64,000 nt of DNA, taken from Lanius collurio (lineage: Eukaryota > Chordata > Aves > Passeriformes > Laniidae). The translations under genes were made by a program, and so were the position numbers. The stretch is from contig JACBWW010000020.1 in assembly GCA_020086605.1 (NCBI GenBank), positions 18,472,289 to 18,536,288 of the forward strand, in the 5' to 3' direction. Positions 38,597-48,800 of this stretch are shown here, one piece after another. Numbering within the stretch: position 1 is the first letter of the stretch; every line of letters begins with the position of its first letter. The notes beneath the pieces are model-generated. The model worked only from the letters and a program-made list of their open reading frames with translations. It searched no databases and was not told the DNA's origin.

Positions 38597-39646
38597 CTTT
38601 CTTTTGCGCAGTTTCACTTGATTGTCTGAATAATCGTGTGTGGTCAAATGATTCCTTACATGTAAACACTGAATGTCTTCTGCTGAACTGACATTTGAAA
38701 GGCATTTGTTTTCAGGGGCCACTTGAGGTTCTGTGAAACCACTTTCATCCAGACCATTTTCCACTGCTGGGATGCAAGAGCAAGGAGAAGATTGCATAAG
38801 GCAGTTGCTGGGTTCCACTGCTGTACAGAGCTGTCCATCACTACTGGTGTATGATTCAGAAGAAATCCCACTCTCTACCACATTGCACTCAGACTTTCCA
38901 AGCCCGTCTTTGAAAGCATCAGATTTCCGGCGCTGTTGTGCAATTACAGCAGTATGAAGCAGCTGCTTCCCAGACATAATAACTTCTTTCACATTTGGAG
39001 AATTGATACAATTTTCTTTCTCTACATCTACTATTTCATTTAAGACTTCATAATTACAAAGCTCCAGGCTTTGGCCAACACTGCCACAAACATCTTTTTT
39101 CATCTGCTCTTCAGGAACTGTGTCACATCTAGGTTCCTCATTTATATCTCCACTTATTCCAGATGATTCAGCTGCTTTGTTACCCTCTGTTATTGGCATA
39201 TTTGTTAAGGAGCCTGCTCCATTTAAGTGGTGCTCTTCATCTTTGGGTTCATTTCCTACAGCAGAGATGTGGTAATTAACACTATCCAGGTTGAGTGCAG
39301 AATAGTCATCATCATCATCAGACACATGGACTAGAGTTTCTGTGCTGGCCTCCAGAAAATGTTCCTCATCCTCATGGTTATCATTTTCATCCACCTCCTT
39401 TGAAACATTTCCCAGCTGCTTTTCAGGGAAGCCAGTTACTTCTCCACTATGGCAGCACTCTGGAAATGAAGCACATTTTTCTTTCTGGTCCACACTCAAA
39501 ACCTCATCTTTTTCCATGCTTGTCTGCAAGTTATCGGCTACAAGTCCGTGACGACATGCTGTGTTATACTCCACAGACTCTGAAGCCAATCCCATCCACT
39601 GGGTCACATGCTCTTCCCAGCTTTTCTTTCTGATTGCTAGAGACAT
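38597..39646 (-). CDS. DLC1: DLC1 long isoform, first coding exon (residues 1-350)
   Basis: This is the first coding part of the Rho GTPase-activating protein DLC1, long isoform. The start is ATG at 39646-39644, beginning MSLAIRKKSWEEHV, which matches the known long-isoform N-terminus. The frame is closed upstream by a TAA at 39754-39752 with no ATG between, so this is the first in-frame ATG. Its context (G at -3, T at +4) is moderate. Other blocks recognisable as DLC1 are residues 29-47, a segment near 84-109 ending STETLVHVSD, AVIAQQRRK near 233-241, and the terminal DNQVKLRKRK. The chain is acidic, serine-rich and probably disordered, with a five-aspartate run at 110-114 and a basic RRKS site at 239-242 that could suit a basophilic kinase (inference). 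The exon ends at AAAG|GTAGG, phase 0; reading on into the intron would give four codons and a stop. Confidence 0.95.
39305..39319 (-). repeat. Coding GAT repeat giving five aspartates in DLC1
   Basis: Four GAT codons and one GAC encode Asp110-114 in the acidic segment SDDDDDYS. Short trinucleotide runs in coding sequence can vary in length between individuals or species. Confidence 0.8.
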
Positions 39647-39651
39647 GTCAT
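39637..39651 (-). other. Overlapping four-codon upstream ORF at the DLC1 start
   Basis: ATG ACA TGT CTC TAG begins five bases upstream of the DLC1 ATG in a different frame and terminates inside the DLC1 coding sequence. It has G at -3 and A at +4, a context at least as good as that of the main start. Ribosomes choosing it would have to re-initiate or be lost. This is seen directly in the sequence; the regulatory consequence is inferred. Confidence 0.5.
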
Positions 39652-39657
39652 AACAGT

Positions 39658-39750
39658 TCAGCAGCAGACTGCAATGTACCTTCCACAGAGGACCAGAGGA
39701 GATGTCATGACTGCTGTGCACTGCTCCAGAGGGAAAGAGGGTTTCATCAT
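39658..39750 (-). other. Upstream ORF of 30 codons in the DLC1 leader
   Basis: It starts with two consecutive ATG codons (39750 and 39747) and has a further in-frame ATG at codon 15. It ends in TGA at 39660-39658, only 11 bases before the DLC1 ATG. The predicted peptide has no recognised motif; it is Cys-containing and ends VCC. It more likely acts through translation than as a stable peptide. Whether it is present in the mature mRNA depends only on this exon being used, as the whole uORF lies inside it. Confidence 0.55.
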
Positions 39751-39758
39751 TTTAACAT
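39747..39758 (-). other. Minimal three-codon upstream ORF at the exon start
   Basis: ATG TTA AAA TGA starts on the first base of the exon, directly after the acceptor AG. Its initiation context is therefore set by the upstream non-coding exon, which is not identified here. It overlaps the start of the 30-codon uORF by four bases (ATGA). Confidence 0.4.
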
Positions 39759-39782
39759 CTGCAAGAAATAAAAAAAGACTGT
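39759..39782 (-). promoter_or_regulatory. Splice acceptor of the first coding DLC1 exon
   Basis: Read on the minus strand, a T-rich tract (T7, A, TTTC) runs into TTGCAG at the exon edge. The acceptor shows that the ATG-bearing exon is internal, so a 5' non-coding exon and promoter lie at higher coordinates. The same arrangement is known for the mammalian long isoform. Confidence 0.75.
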
Positions 39783-40380
39783 GTTATTGAATCAACTCCA
39801 AATAAAAAAAAAAGAAAGGGAAGGAACAGTTTAAACAAAAGTGTAAAACAAGATAAGACTGTGGGACCAGAAGGACAAGAATTTAAAAGACTGTTTTGTT
39901 TAAAGTTTTAATACTTTTCATACAAAACTTGATGGCACTCATAATTCACTGTAACATTTTTTTCTGATTACTTTCCAATATCGAGTAAACAAAAATGGTA
40001 TAAACAGGCACATGGACAAGCAAGTAGCTCCAGGGCCAAAATTTTAAACATGCTTCTCTTAACTGTGTCTCTCTTAAGATAATTTCAATGCATGTAAATA
40101 ACATTATATCCTAAAGTTGCTTTGCACACAGAGTTACTTTATTCCTAATCCACAGAGGTAGAGCACAACTTGAGGGTTTTTCCAAATTTACCAAATGTAT
40201 AAACTATTTTTTCTTCTGAGTATCTTTAGCCCATTCAGTAGCTCTTATTTTTATTGTTGCTATTCATTCTCTTCAGGCCAAGTTGTAATTGCAAGTGTTG
40301 CATGAATCTGCAGAGTAAATCAGTTGTTGTGTAGTAATAAAAAAAAAAAAAAAACAAAAAAAAAACCCAACACAACAAAA
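39783..40380. other. Non-coding sequence upstream of the first coding exon
   Basis: AT-rich, with no exon or RNA gene recognised; it ends in an A-rich tract (40339-40365). Presumably 5' intron of DLC1. Confidence 0.45.
40339..40365. repeat. A-rich tract
   Basis: A16, then one C, then about ten more A's (minor interruption). It lies directly beside the CR1 terminus at 40381. Confidence 0.85.
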
Positions 40381-40450
40381 TAGAATCATAGCTAAGCTTG
40401 GGTTTGAAGAGGCCTTTAAAGGTCATGTAGTCCTATCCCCTAAAATACAA
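40381..40450 (-). mobile_element. Short CR1 3'-end fragment
   Basis: TAGAATCATAGCTAAGCTTG, then GGTTTGAAGAGGCCTTTAAA and GGTCATGTAGTCCTATCCCC on the plus strand follow the reverse-complement CR1 terminus (TAGAATCATAG, GGGTTGGAAGGGACCTTTAA, GGTCATCTAGTCCAACCCC). About 70 bases remain. Confidence 0.7.
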
Positions 40451-43400
40451 CAACAGGAAAACTAACATAAGCTTTTCGCGTATTTCTTCTTTCAAATAAA
40501 TGACAAAACCTGAACCACACCATACACTCCTCTTGCTGAATATATTCATGGTCTTCTAGTCTAAAGCATGGTGAAAACTCTTATTTAGGACAGGGCTCTC
40601 CAGAAGCGTAGCTTTTAAGCCAGCATGCCTGGCTATAGCTTTGTTGCTCACCTGGAGTGCCTGACTCTGCCAGAGGCCACTCTACCTGGGCTTCTATGTG
40701 GGGAATTTTCACTGACTTCTGCATTAACCATTCTGGATGATGACGTTTGGGGTACATTAATCTTGTGGCATTCCATGTGTATATTAGCATGAAGAAAATA
40801 TCTCATATTAATTTATGAATTATAAAACAAAATTAACAAGTTCATTGTCAAAGAAGAAAACAAAACTTCTGGCTCATAAAATGTTGGAAGTTCAAGGAGC
40901 AGACACTTCTACTTTTCACTCCCTACATAAGAACTGTCAGCACTTAGCATGGATCTGGTTATTGATTTCAGCAATAAAGAAGATTAAGGAGTGAGTTTGT
41001 TCTGGGTCATTTCAGTCCACTAAGGCAAATTCTGATTGCTGACCAGGCCACAAAGCTGCCTTGACAAATCACATGCCTGAAGGTATAAAAGTATTCATCA
41101 TGAAAGAAATGCAGAATTATGCCTGGGCAACTGAACCTCCATAAATTATATCTTGACAAACTGACTTTCAGGATAGACTTGTACACAGTCCTAGATTTTT
41201 AACCTTCTTTTAAGAATGGCAAGTTTCATTTGACATTCACATTTTCCACCTCTGTGGAGACTCTGCTTAAAAAGAACATATATTCAGAGAGTATATGAAA
41301 TTCCATGCACAAGTCATTAGTGTGTGGGAGGCTGAGCAAAATGGAAAATAACACACAGAGGCAGGCCAAAAAAATAATCTGCTTTCAGAGGTAAAATTTA
41401 GTAGCAAAAAGTTAATACAATTTTTTAATTCTTCCTTCTCTCCTTGTTGAATATGAGACAAACCCTAAATACTAAAATTTAAAGTAAAATTATTGTATAA
41501 ATTTGCAGCACATTCCTATTTTGATTTCATCTTTATTTCTATATGTGTGTGGTCCAAAATTACCAGAGTGAAAAATCAATAATGACAATACTTTTAACTT
41601 CTGCTGAACCTTTTCCTGATGGACACTAAAGCTCTTCAAATAAATTAATTTTACAGCCACCATCGTGTTTAATTTTGATATTTAAAAAGAGGTATGTTTA
41701 CTACAAGGGGCTCAATGATTTTTATTGTTCTCCATGATTTGGAGTTGTACCTGGGTGCAACTCATTTGCATCTTTCCTCTCTCCCCCTACTAGAACACTA
41801 CCCTCATCTACTTTAGAGAAAATTAAACATGGTTGCTACAGCCATATAGGAAAATGTCTTAGAACAATCAAAAAAGATACTAGAAATATTAAGAATAAAA
41901 AGCTAAAAAATGCAACTTCCTAACGATCCATGCATCCAACTACCTAATATTTAGGCCACTCTTAATGTGCAGAAGGCAGGCTTTCAGAGAGTTAATGGGT
42001 TTGTGTTAATCTTGCTGCTGCTAAAGGGAGTTACAGAAAGGGAAGAACAGATCTGCCACTGGTTTTAATTTTTTGGATGTGGTGAGTTATATTTCATGGG
42101 GGATAAAAACCAAGTAAGTTTTACTTTAGGAACCTTTCTGATTTACTTGCATTATCATTAGTTTTGGCTGCCTTATAGACTGCAGAAAAAATATTAAACA
42201 GATGAATATAAAATACTTTGCTTGACATTCAAGACATAAAAATATATGGCATGGGTACTTTTATTGTTCTCTAACAAATCAGTGTATGTTAGCACTAAAT
42301 ATGAAAATCTACTGTACATATGCCACCTCCCAGGCAGCTTCAGAAGTTCCTGAAATTCCCTCATTCCCACGGTATATGAAGGAGCTCAGAGTTTGGTGAG
42401 AGCAAACTTTTCTTCTGCTTTCTCTCCACTTCTCAAAGGCTGTTAAACAATTCAGTTTAGAAATTATTTTTCTGCTCTAATTGCGTGATGCTTGAGGGCT
42501 GACAAGAAACTTTCCTTCTTTACTGCCTCTTTATTGAGGACAACCTATTTCCTTTCACTCACATACAAGCATGTAAACCATGCCTTGGAGGATTCGCTAA
42601 TCCAGACCTCTGGAAGGAGATTCTCTGCCAGAAAACAAAGTGAACCACCACTTCACAGAAGAAAGTGTTCCTGCCTTGATCACTGCTTTTCTGCTATTGC
42701 TGCTCACCTTTTTCTTGACATGGAGCAAGTTTTACCCTCTCAGAAATGCCCCTCTCAAATCCATTTGTACTTCTGCCCAAGGGAAGAAGCATCCCCCTTT
42801 CTCAATTTCTATTCTTGCTATGCCACAACTAGAAACCTTTATATCTGATTTCTGCAGAATTTTAAGACAGTCAAATGAACCATTATCAACCTGTTGAAAT
42901 GTTTTGCAGCGTGTAAAGACCTTTACTTCTGATCAAAACATGTATCCATATGACCCTGACCACTCAGCTGTTGCTGTAATTCAGACTTACGTTTTGCTTT
43001 ACTTTTCATTAGCACTAAGTTTGGTACTGATTAGTACTATTAACTTTCTGAAGAATAAAATTTCTAAACAAAAATACAAAGGATAAAACCTCTTCTGGGA
43101 AAAGTTTCTTTATCCTGGGTTTGAATTGAGGAATATTGGCAGCATTGACCCAACAGGCAATTCTTGACCTATAGGAAATGAAACTGAGCAGTGGGTTCTC
43201 ATACTGAAGCAGAAACTCATTCAAGAGCACTCTATAATGCTTCACATTGTTTACAAAACTAGATATCATTTTAGATGGATTTTTTAAAATTTACTGTCTA
43301 TCTTCTTTCACTGTAAAACACAGTATTAATGAAAAGTAGGGCAAACATTTATACTAGTTTTTGAAATTTTGTGTCTAGTCTCACAGAACATAGTTACCAC

Positions 43401-44978
43401 TGATAAAGCATAAAATGATATGAACTGTTACGCTGTCTTGTAATTAGACTGTCTAACATTTTCTTTCAATTAGGATTTCTGTGATTTTTTTCCTGAAAAA
43501 CTCATATTAAACTGTTTGCAGCAAACTTTCAAAATTCAGACAGAGAATTGTCTTTAATCTCATGAAATTCCATTCAGATTTGGCTGTGCTACACATTTTT
43601 CCAGATAAATTTTACCTTCTCTTCTTCCCTCCTCAAGGAAAACGGCCGGTCTACAAGAACTATCCTTACACAGAGCCGATACTCTGACTGACACCTGCGA
43701 AAGCTGCAGCAGGGAGAACTGTGTCTGGGAGCTAGAATAAGAATGAAAAGGGAAGGAAGGACAACTACTTGAATGTATGAACTGCCAGAGCAGTTTCCCT
43801 TCTGGGGCTAATCCCAGTTACAAGAGTGTGGAGACAAAAGCACACAACCAGGGCTCTGGTCCTGCATTGTTTCCCTCACCCTTCCAGGACACAGGAGTGG
43901 ATCCCTGTTTTACCCTGAGTGGAAGAAAGAGATAATGAGAGAAACACGGGGCCTTGTAGCAATAGCAGCCACCACACAAGCTGAGGCAGTGAACTCCAAG
44001 CCATCAGGAGGGAGGTGCTATGGCAAAAGTAGGCCTAAGTAAGACACCACTGTGCAGGACACTTGGCATCCCTGTATGGCCAAAGCAAGCACTGCCACTG
44101 ATCCAGGTGTGACATCCCTGCTGCCTCCACCTATTAATTTTCTCTGTATCCAAACTCTGATTCCTCATACACAGGCACCAATTGTTGATTTCTCTATTTT
44201 CATTTTGTCTGATTCACAGGTTCTTTTAATCAGACTTCATATTAAAATGCAGGAGATGCCAAACTTTTCTTCTAATTGGTGTTCATTAATTCTTATCTAC
44301 GGTATATCTGGACAGAGTATGCCTCTAGGTTAACAAGGTGGAAAATGGTCCTGATTTTTAACTTCCAAAGCCTTTTAAGGTCCAAATTACCCAATTATGG
44401 AATGCCAACTAATTTATTTTTACTTACAATCAAATATCTAAACATTCATGTTCCACACTGCAGGCTTTTTGAACCAATACCAAAATGACCAGATTTGTGA
44501 AGAAGGAGGGAAAAGAAAAAGAACTAATCCACACCCAAAATCCTCCACCTTGTTACTAAATCTCATAAACCTAATTTTATACATCTTTCCATATTCCACC
44601 CGGTGACATAAATTTAATTACATAGCAACAACCTCAGTGTTAACACAATTTGGGAAGCCTTTCCCCAGGCTTCAGGTCAAATGCAGGGTGCTTTTGGAGA
44701 TCCTTGTCTGTCAACCCTGAAAGGCTGAAATTATCTGAATTCAGGGTTCCAACATCCACCAATTCCTCCATACTGACAATTCCTTTTACCATATGCAACC
44801 TCCATGTTGCAATAAATAGGAAAAGCTTTGGAAGGAAGAAATTGGAAGGAGAACATAGGACAGTTTATGAAATCTGTGGCAGGAAAGTTTCTGAGGGGGC
44901 GACACAGGCAGTACAGCCCCACCATCATGCCAGTGGAATTAAGTTTTTGCTAATGTTTTACAGGGGATGCAAATCTTT

Positions 44979-44982
<4 letters not shown>

Positions 44983-45009
<27 letters not shown>
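44983..45009. repeat. Poly(A) tract of 27
   Basis: Twenty-seven uninterrupted A's, then G and six more A's. It closes a 384-base plus-strand open frame (44650-45033) whose lysine tail is the tract itself. See findings for the possibility of a retrocopy. Confidence 0.95.
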
Positions 45010-45017
<8 letters not shown>

Positions 45018-45806
45018 CAAAACAAATCATTAGCTTATAAACATAAATAAAGATGAAAGACTATTTCGTTACATTTTTTGCATAGTAGGAATATGTAAGC
45101 AATGGAGATCAAGCAGAAATATTTGTTATCATTATTTTATCTTCATTGGTCTGTGACCCCAGTCAGCAAACTTTGTTTAAGGAAGTCTAAGTGAACAGGG
45201 TCTGTTTCCTATAAACTCATCTCACATCTTCCTGGTCTGGCTTGCGTACAGTTCTTTCAGTAACTCCATACCAATCTCTGAGACAGAATGTTGTTTACAA
45301 ATAATTTGAGATAAAACACAAGCCTCTAGGTCTTCACTCAGCTTTTTATTTTAAAAGATCTCCTGCTTTTAAAATGTAATCCTTCATTTTCCTATTTTCT
45401 GGACACAGACCACTTTTTGGATTTCACTTAAGGGGAGGTTCACCTTCCCTGCAGTTTCTATATAAATAGCATTTGTAGTGCAGGGTTTTAGACCATGCTA
45501 GATGCTGCTGTCCAAAGGGTAGAAATATAAGGATCATTTATTGTGGGACATTAATCTAGTGAATACCAGCTGCATTTTTTCCCTATTTCTCTAATATGTA
45601 AAATCAAATGCTAAAACCTACTTGAACTAATAATTATTTTAAAAGTATTTACAGCTTTATTCTAAAAATCAGAAAAAGCATAGTACTCTTAAGACAAGCA
45701 TGTCATCAGAATGAAATAATAAAACAATTTAAAACTTTTATACAAATTTTAATGATCAGGTTTGCATGTGCATGCATGTGATGCCCTTACAAAAACATGA
45801 ACACAG

Positions 45807-45830
45807 ATTAGTAACATAGGTGTTACTAAT
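45807..45830. repeat. Perfect inverted repeat, 10-bp stem and 4-base loop
   Basis: ATTAGTAACA, loop TAGG, TGTTACTAAT. A compact hairpin in AT-rich sequence, without a recognised function. Confidence 0.85.
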
Positions 45831-48800
45831 TTTAGTACAAATAAGCACAAACACATCCCAGTAGTGTCCTTTCATGGGAAACTTGTCCTTTTCTTTGATG
45901 AGATTTTACTGTTGGTTTCCAGCCATGAATCACTGGACAGAAATTGAGGCAAATACTACTAAGTGCAGCATCCAGACATCCTGTCCAGCTTAGCCTATCA
46001 TAGAGGATTTTAAAATTGCTGCCCAGCTATAGACCACAACTGCTAACACCCACCTGGTAAGTTTGAGGAACCAACTCATATTGAAACTTCTATTGGAAGG
46101 GACTCCAGGGTAACAAAATAAAGTGATCAGGAACCAAATGTTAGTATTGCATAACAGTACTCAAATTAAATATTACTGAACTCTGAAATGTACCTAAGTT
46201 ACCTTCTTTGCACACAGCAATCAAAGGGGAGACACATGTAAGGAGGGCAAATCTGGGGAACTGCAAGAGAGATTTTCTTCCAAGCCAATGGCAAATGCCT
46301 TTGGGTTCAGAGATGAGCTTTATTGGAGGGAGAGCCAGAAGGGATCCTGAACAGGGACCAGAGGAGGTGTGGGAAGTACAGCCTTTCTAGGATAAGAGAC
46401 TTTTTCCACTCTTTTTCTTTTGATGATAAAAAGGAATACAAAGCAGAGGGATTTCTGGCCCTCAAATCCCTATCTCCCTACCAGGCCTCATGAGTGGTGT
46501 CTCCACAGAGTGAGGTGAGAGAAATCAGGGGAGTTGCTCTGCACACTCAGCCTTGGGATGCTGCGCAATGATTGGATGCAAAAATAGCTGGTTTAAAATC
46601 CAATCAAATAAAGACCATTTGGTCGTGAACTGCATACTTGCAAATTTGATTTCCATATGTAGTTAATTGGCTAAAAAAATCTAGTTAATAAAGGAAATAA
46701 AAATTTAAAAAAGCCAGAAACTAAATGGAAAATTAGAAGTGAGAATATGTGATTGATTTATTTATTTTTATATAAAGAGAGAGATTATTAATAGTTTTGT
46801 GAAGGCAAGTATTTAAAATCTGTGTTATTTAGATCATTCAGAAAAAGAAAAGTAGTGAAGTCATGAAAATTGCTAATTTCACCAAATTGCAATGGAGAAA
46901 TAGGAGATAAAGCTGCATATAAATCCTCTGTTACTAAATAAATTGGCATGCAGTGATTAAAAAATACTTCAAATTATAAATGCATATTACAAGTCTTTAT
47001 TTTATCTTCTACCAATCAGGAAAACAAATGTAAAATTAAGTCACTGTGGCTGTTAATCTGCAACTGAATTTCAAGCTTAGTGAAAATTAGAAAATATGTA
47101 GCACAATAGGCAAAAGAGAGGCTGAGCATATAGTGGCACAATAAAAAATAGTTTCTAAATTCTCATTAAGTAATGAACTGAAAACTGTATGTAATTATGG
47201 TAATTTCATATCAGAAAGAGAAATAGAGTAGGAGGACATATAGCAAAAAACAATAGAAAGGATTAAAAGTGTGGTATAGCTTCTGCCTGAAGAGCCATGA
47301 AATACATGAATGTTTCCTGTCTGGGAAAGAGAGGATTTAGAGCCATATAAAAGTCAACAGTATCATGAAGGAGAACATTTATTCCCTTTGCCTCATACTA
47401 TGGGAATTTTCATAAGTCCAAAGTAGAAATAGAAAGAAGAAACATTAAAACAGAACCAAGAAATTCTTTTGCTTGTGCAAGTAAGTAAATAGGAGCTATA
47501 ACGTGTAGTAAATATAAATCCTACAGCAAAAAGTTTGTTATTCATGATACAAGAATACCACACAAGAAGTTAATCAAGCCATGTACCTGAAATCATTCTT
47601 CTGACTTGATAAGGATTTCCTTTCCTTCAGGCATCAGTTTCATTATCCCTTTAGCAAATTATTTTCTTCTCTTCTTTACAGATTCTGACATTTGTCATAA
47701 ATGCTCGTTATAGTTTACTATCACTAAATGCCTAATACACTTAAGGTGGTTAACATTCCTCCTTTGGAAGATATTTAACATGGTATGAAAACTGTGATAT
47801 TGTCCAGCAGTGTTATAAGCCCTCAATACTTTAGACACCAGAAAATGCAAAGTCAAGTTGGCAAGCTGTTCATTCAGAGACTTCAAAAATCTTGCTAGTT
47901 TAGTGAAAATATTATTGGCTCCTAAGATATGAGACTAAACTTTGTTAATATGCCTTAATGTATAGCTAGAAAACATAAACCATCATGGAGTTTTTATTTT
48001 CTGTTCCTCATAAAGCAGCTGCATTACCAGTGCTCATCACCATACAATGAAGAGCTTTTACTTGTATCCAATATGTGATTACAGTGGGTTTTAGCTTGGT
48101 TGTATTTGTATTTGGTTCATTCTTGAGGCTCTTCCTAAAGAAATGAGAAAAGGGAAATGACTGGATCCAAACTGATCTGCAGTTAATCCAAGCTTACTAA
48201 AGATCTATATAATTTACAACAAATTTAAAAATCAAATCAAAACCAATTAAACACAACATTTAAAATACTCAAATTTATGTTTCTGTCCTATTTTGGATAG
48301 TCAATAAAACAGTCAAATACTATTTTCTCAAATATTTATAGCACAATGATATCACTTTACTGTTATTTTGTTAGTGACATTTAACACCTTACTAATCAGC
48401 ATTAAAAGCTTTTTAGCAGTTACGAACATCCACACCTTCACCACAGTATCATTACAAAGTTGCAACAGCCATCAAACTACCCACTAGAAAGTAAAAAGGT
48501 GTTAAGTCAAAAAATAATTTCTATCATAGACTTTTTGAGAAGAAAATCAGAGCCTTTTAGCAATTCTGATCTGTGAGTCTGTTGGTCTTCAAAATTTAGT
48601 AGTGTCAAAGTTATTCTAGACACTGCCTTGATTCTGTAATATGAAGGTCTTGTTTCTTTGTGATAAAAGTAGTGTAAGGTGCAAAGTTTTGAAGTCTTCT
48701 TTTTCCATGGGAGGTCTATGTGGAAAATTCATTGCTCTTCCAACCCTCCCCCAAATAATTTTGCCTCTCCATTCCAGAGAATATCAAAGGTAACATAATT

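Larger units (their letters stand above)
31..39758 (-). other. DLC1: DLC1 gene, 5' part (three exons of the long-isoform transcript)
   Basis: This is the span of the recognised part of DLC1, which runs right to left and continues past position 1. It contains exons at 39758-38597, 2825-2676 and 171-31, separated by introns of 35,771 and 2,504 bases. Joining them gives one uninterrupted reading frame of 447 residues that matches the vertebrate DLC1 long isoform from its initiator methionine. DLC1 family knowledge: it inactivates RhoA-type GTPases at focal adhesions through a RhoGAP domain, binds tensin and talin, and ends in a START domain. None of those domains is encoded in this window. The short isoforms start from promoters further downstream, also outside the window. 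I identified it by recalled protein similarity, without a database search. Confidence 0.93.
39647..39758 (-). promoter_or_regulatory. DLC1: DLC1 5' UTR portion of the first coding exon, with upstream ORFs
   Basis: This is the 112-base leader segment between the splice acceptor (polypyrimidine run, then TTGCAG with AG at 39760-39759) and the start codon. It contains several ATGs ahead of the DLC1 start, making three upstream ORFs: ATG at 39758 with stop after three codons; ATG-ATG at 39750 open for 30 codons to TGA at 39658; and ATG at 39651 open for four codons to TAG at 39637, which overlaps the DLC1 start in another frame. Such an arrangement usually lowers or conditions initiation at the main ATG. 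That effect is inference; the ATGs and stops are read directly. Confidence 0.8.

Noticed and set aside
38656..39633. Other open frames inside the first coding exon (38656-38871 minus; 38733-38957, 39295-39633 and 39342-39551 plus)
   Set aside because: They are shadows of the DLC1 reading frame in other frames, with no family resemblance.
39647..39721. 25-residue N-terminal extension of DLC1 in frame with the first coding exon
   Set aside because: The extension would begin at GTG (39721), not ATG. An in-frame TAA lies at 39754-39752, and the known long-isoform N-terminus begins at the ATG at 39646. The segment is 5' UTR.
42492..42897. Two overlapping plus-strand ORFs of 118 and 85 codons
   Set aside because: They occupy the same DNA in different frames, have no recognisable domain, and no splice context. 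Probably chance openness.
44806..44820. AATAAA-like word as the polyadenylation signal for the 44.65 kb open frame
   Set aside because: It lies about 170 bases before the poly(A) tract, much further than the usual 10-30 bases.
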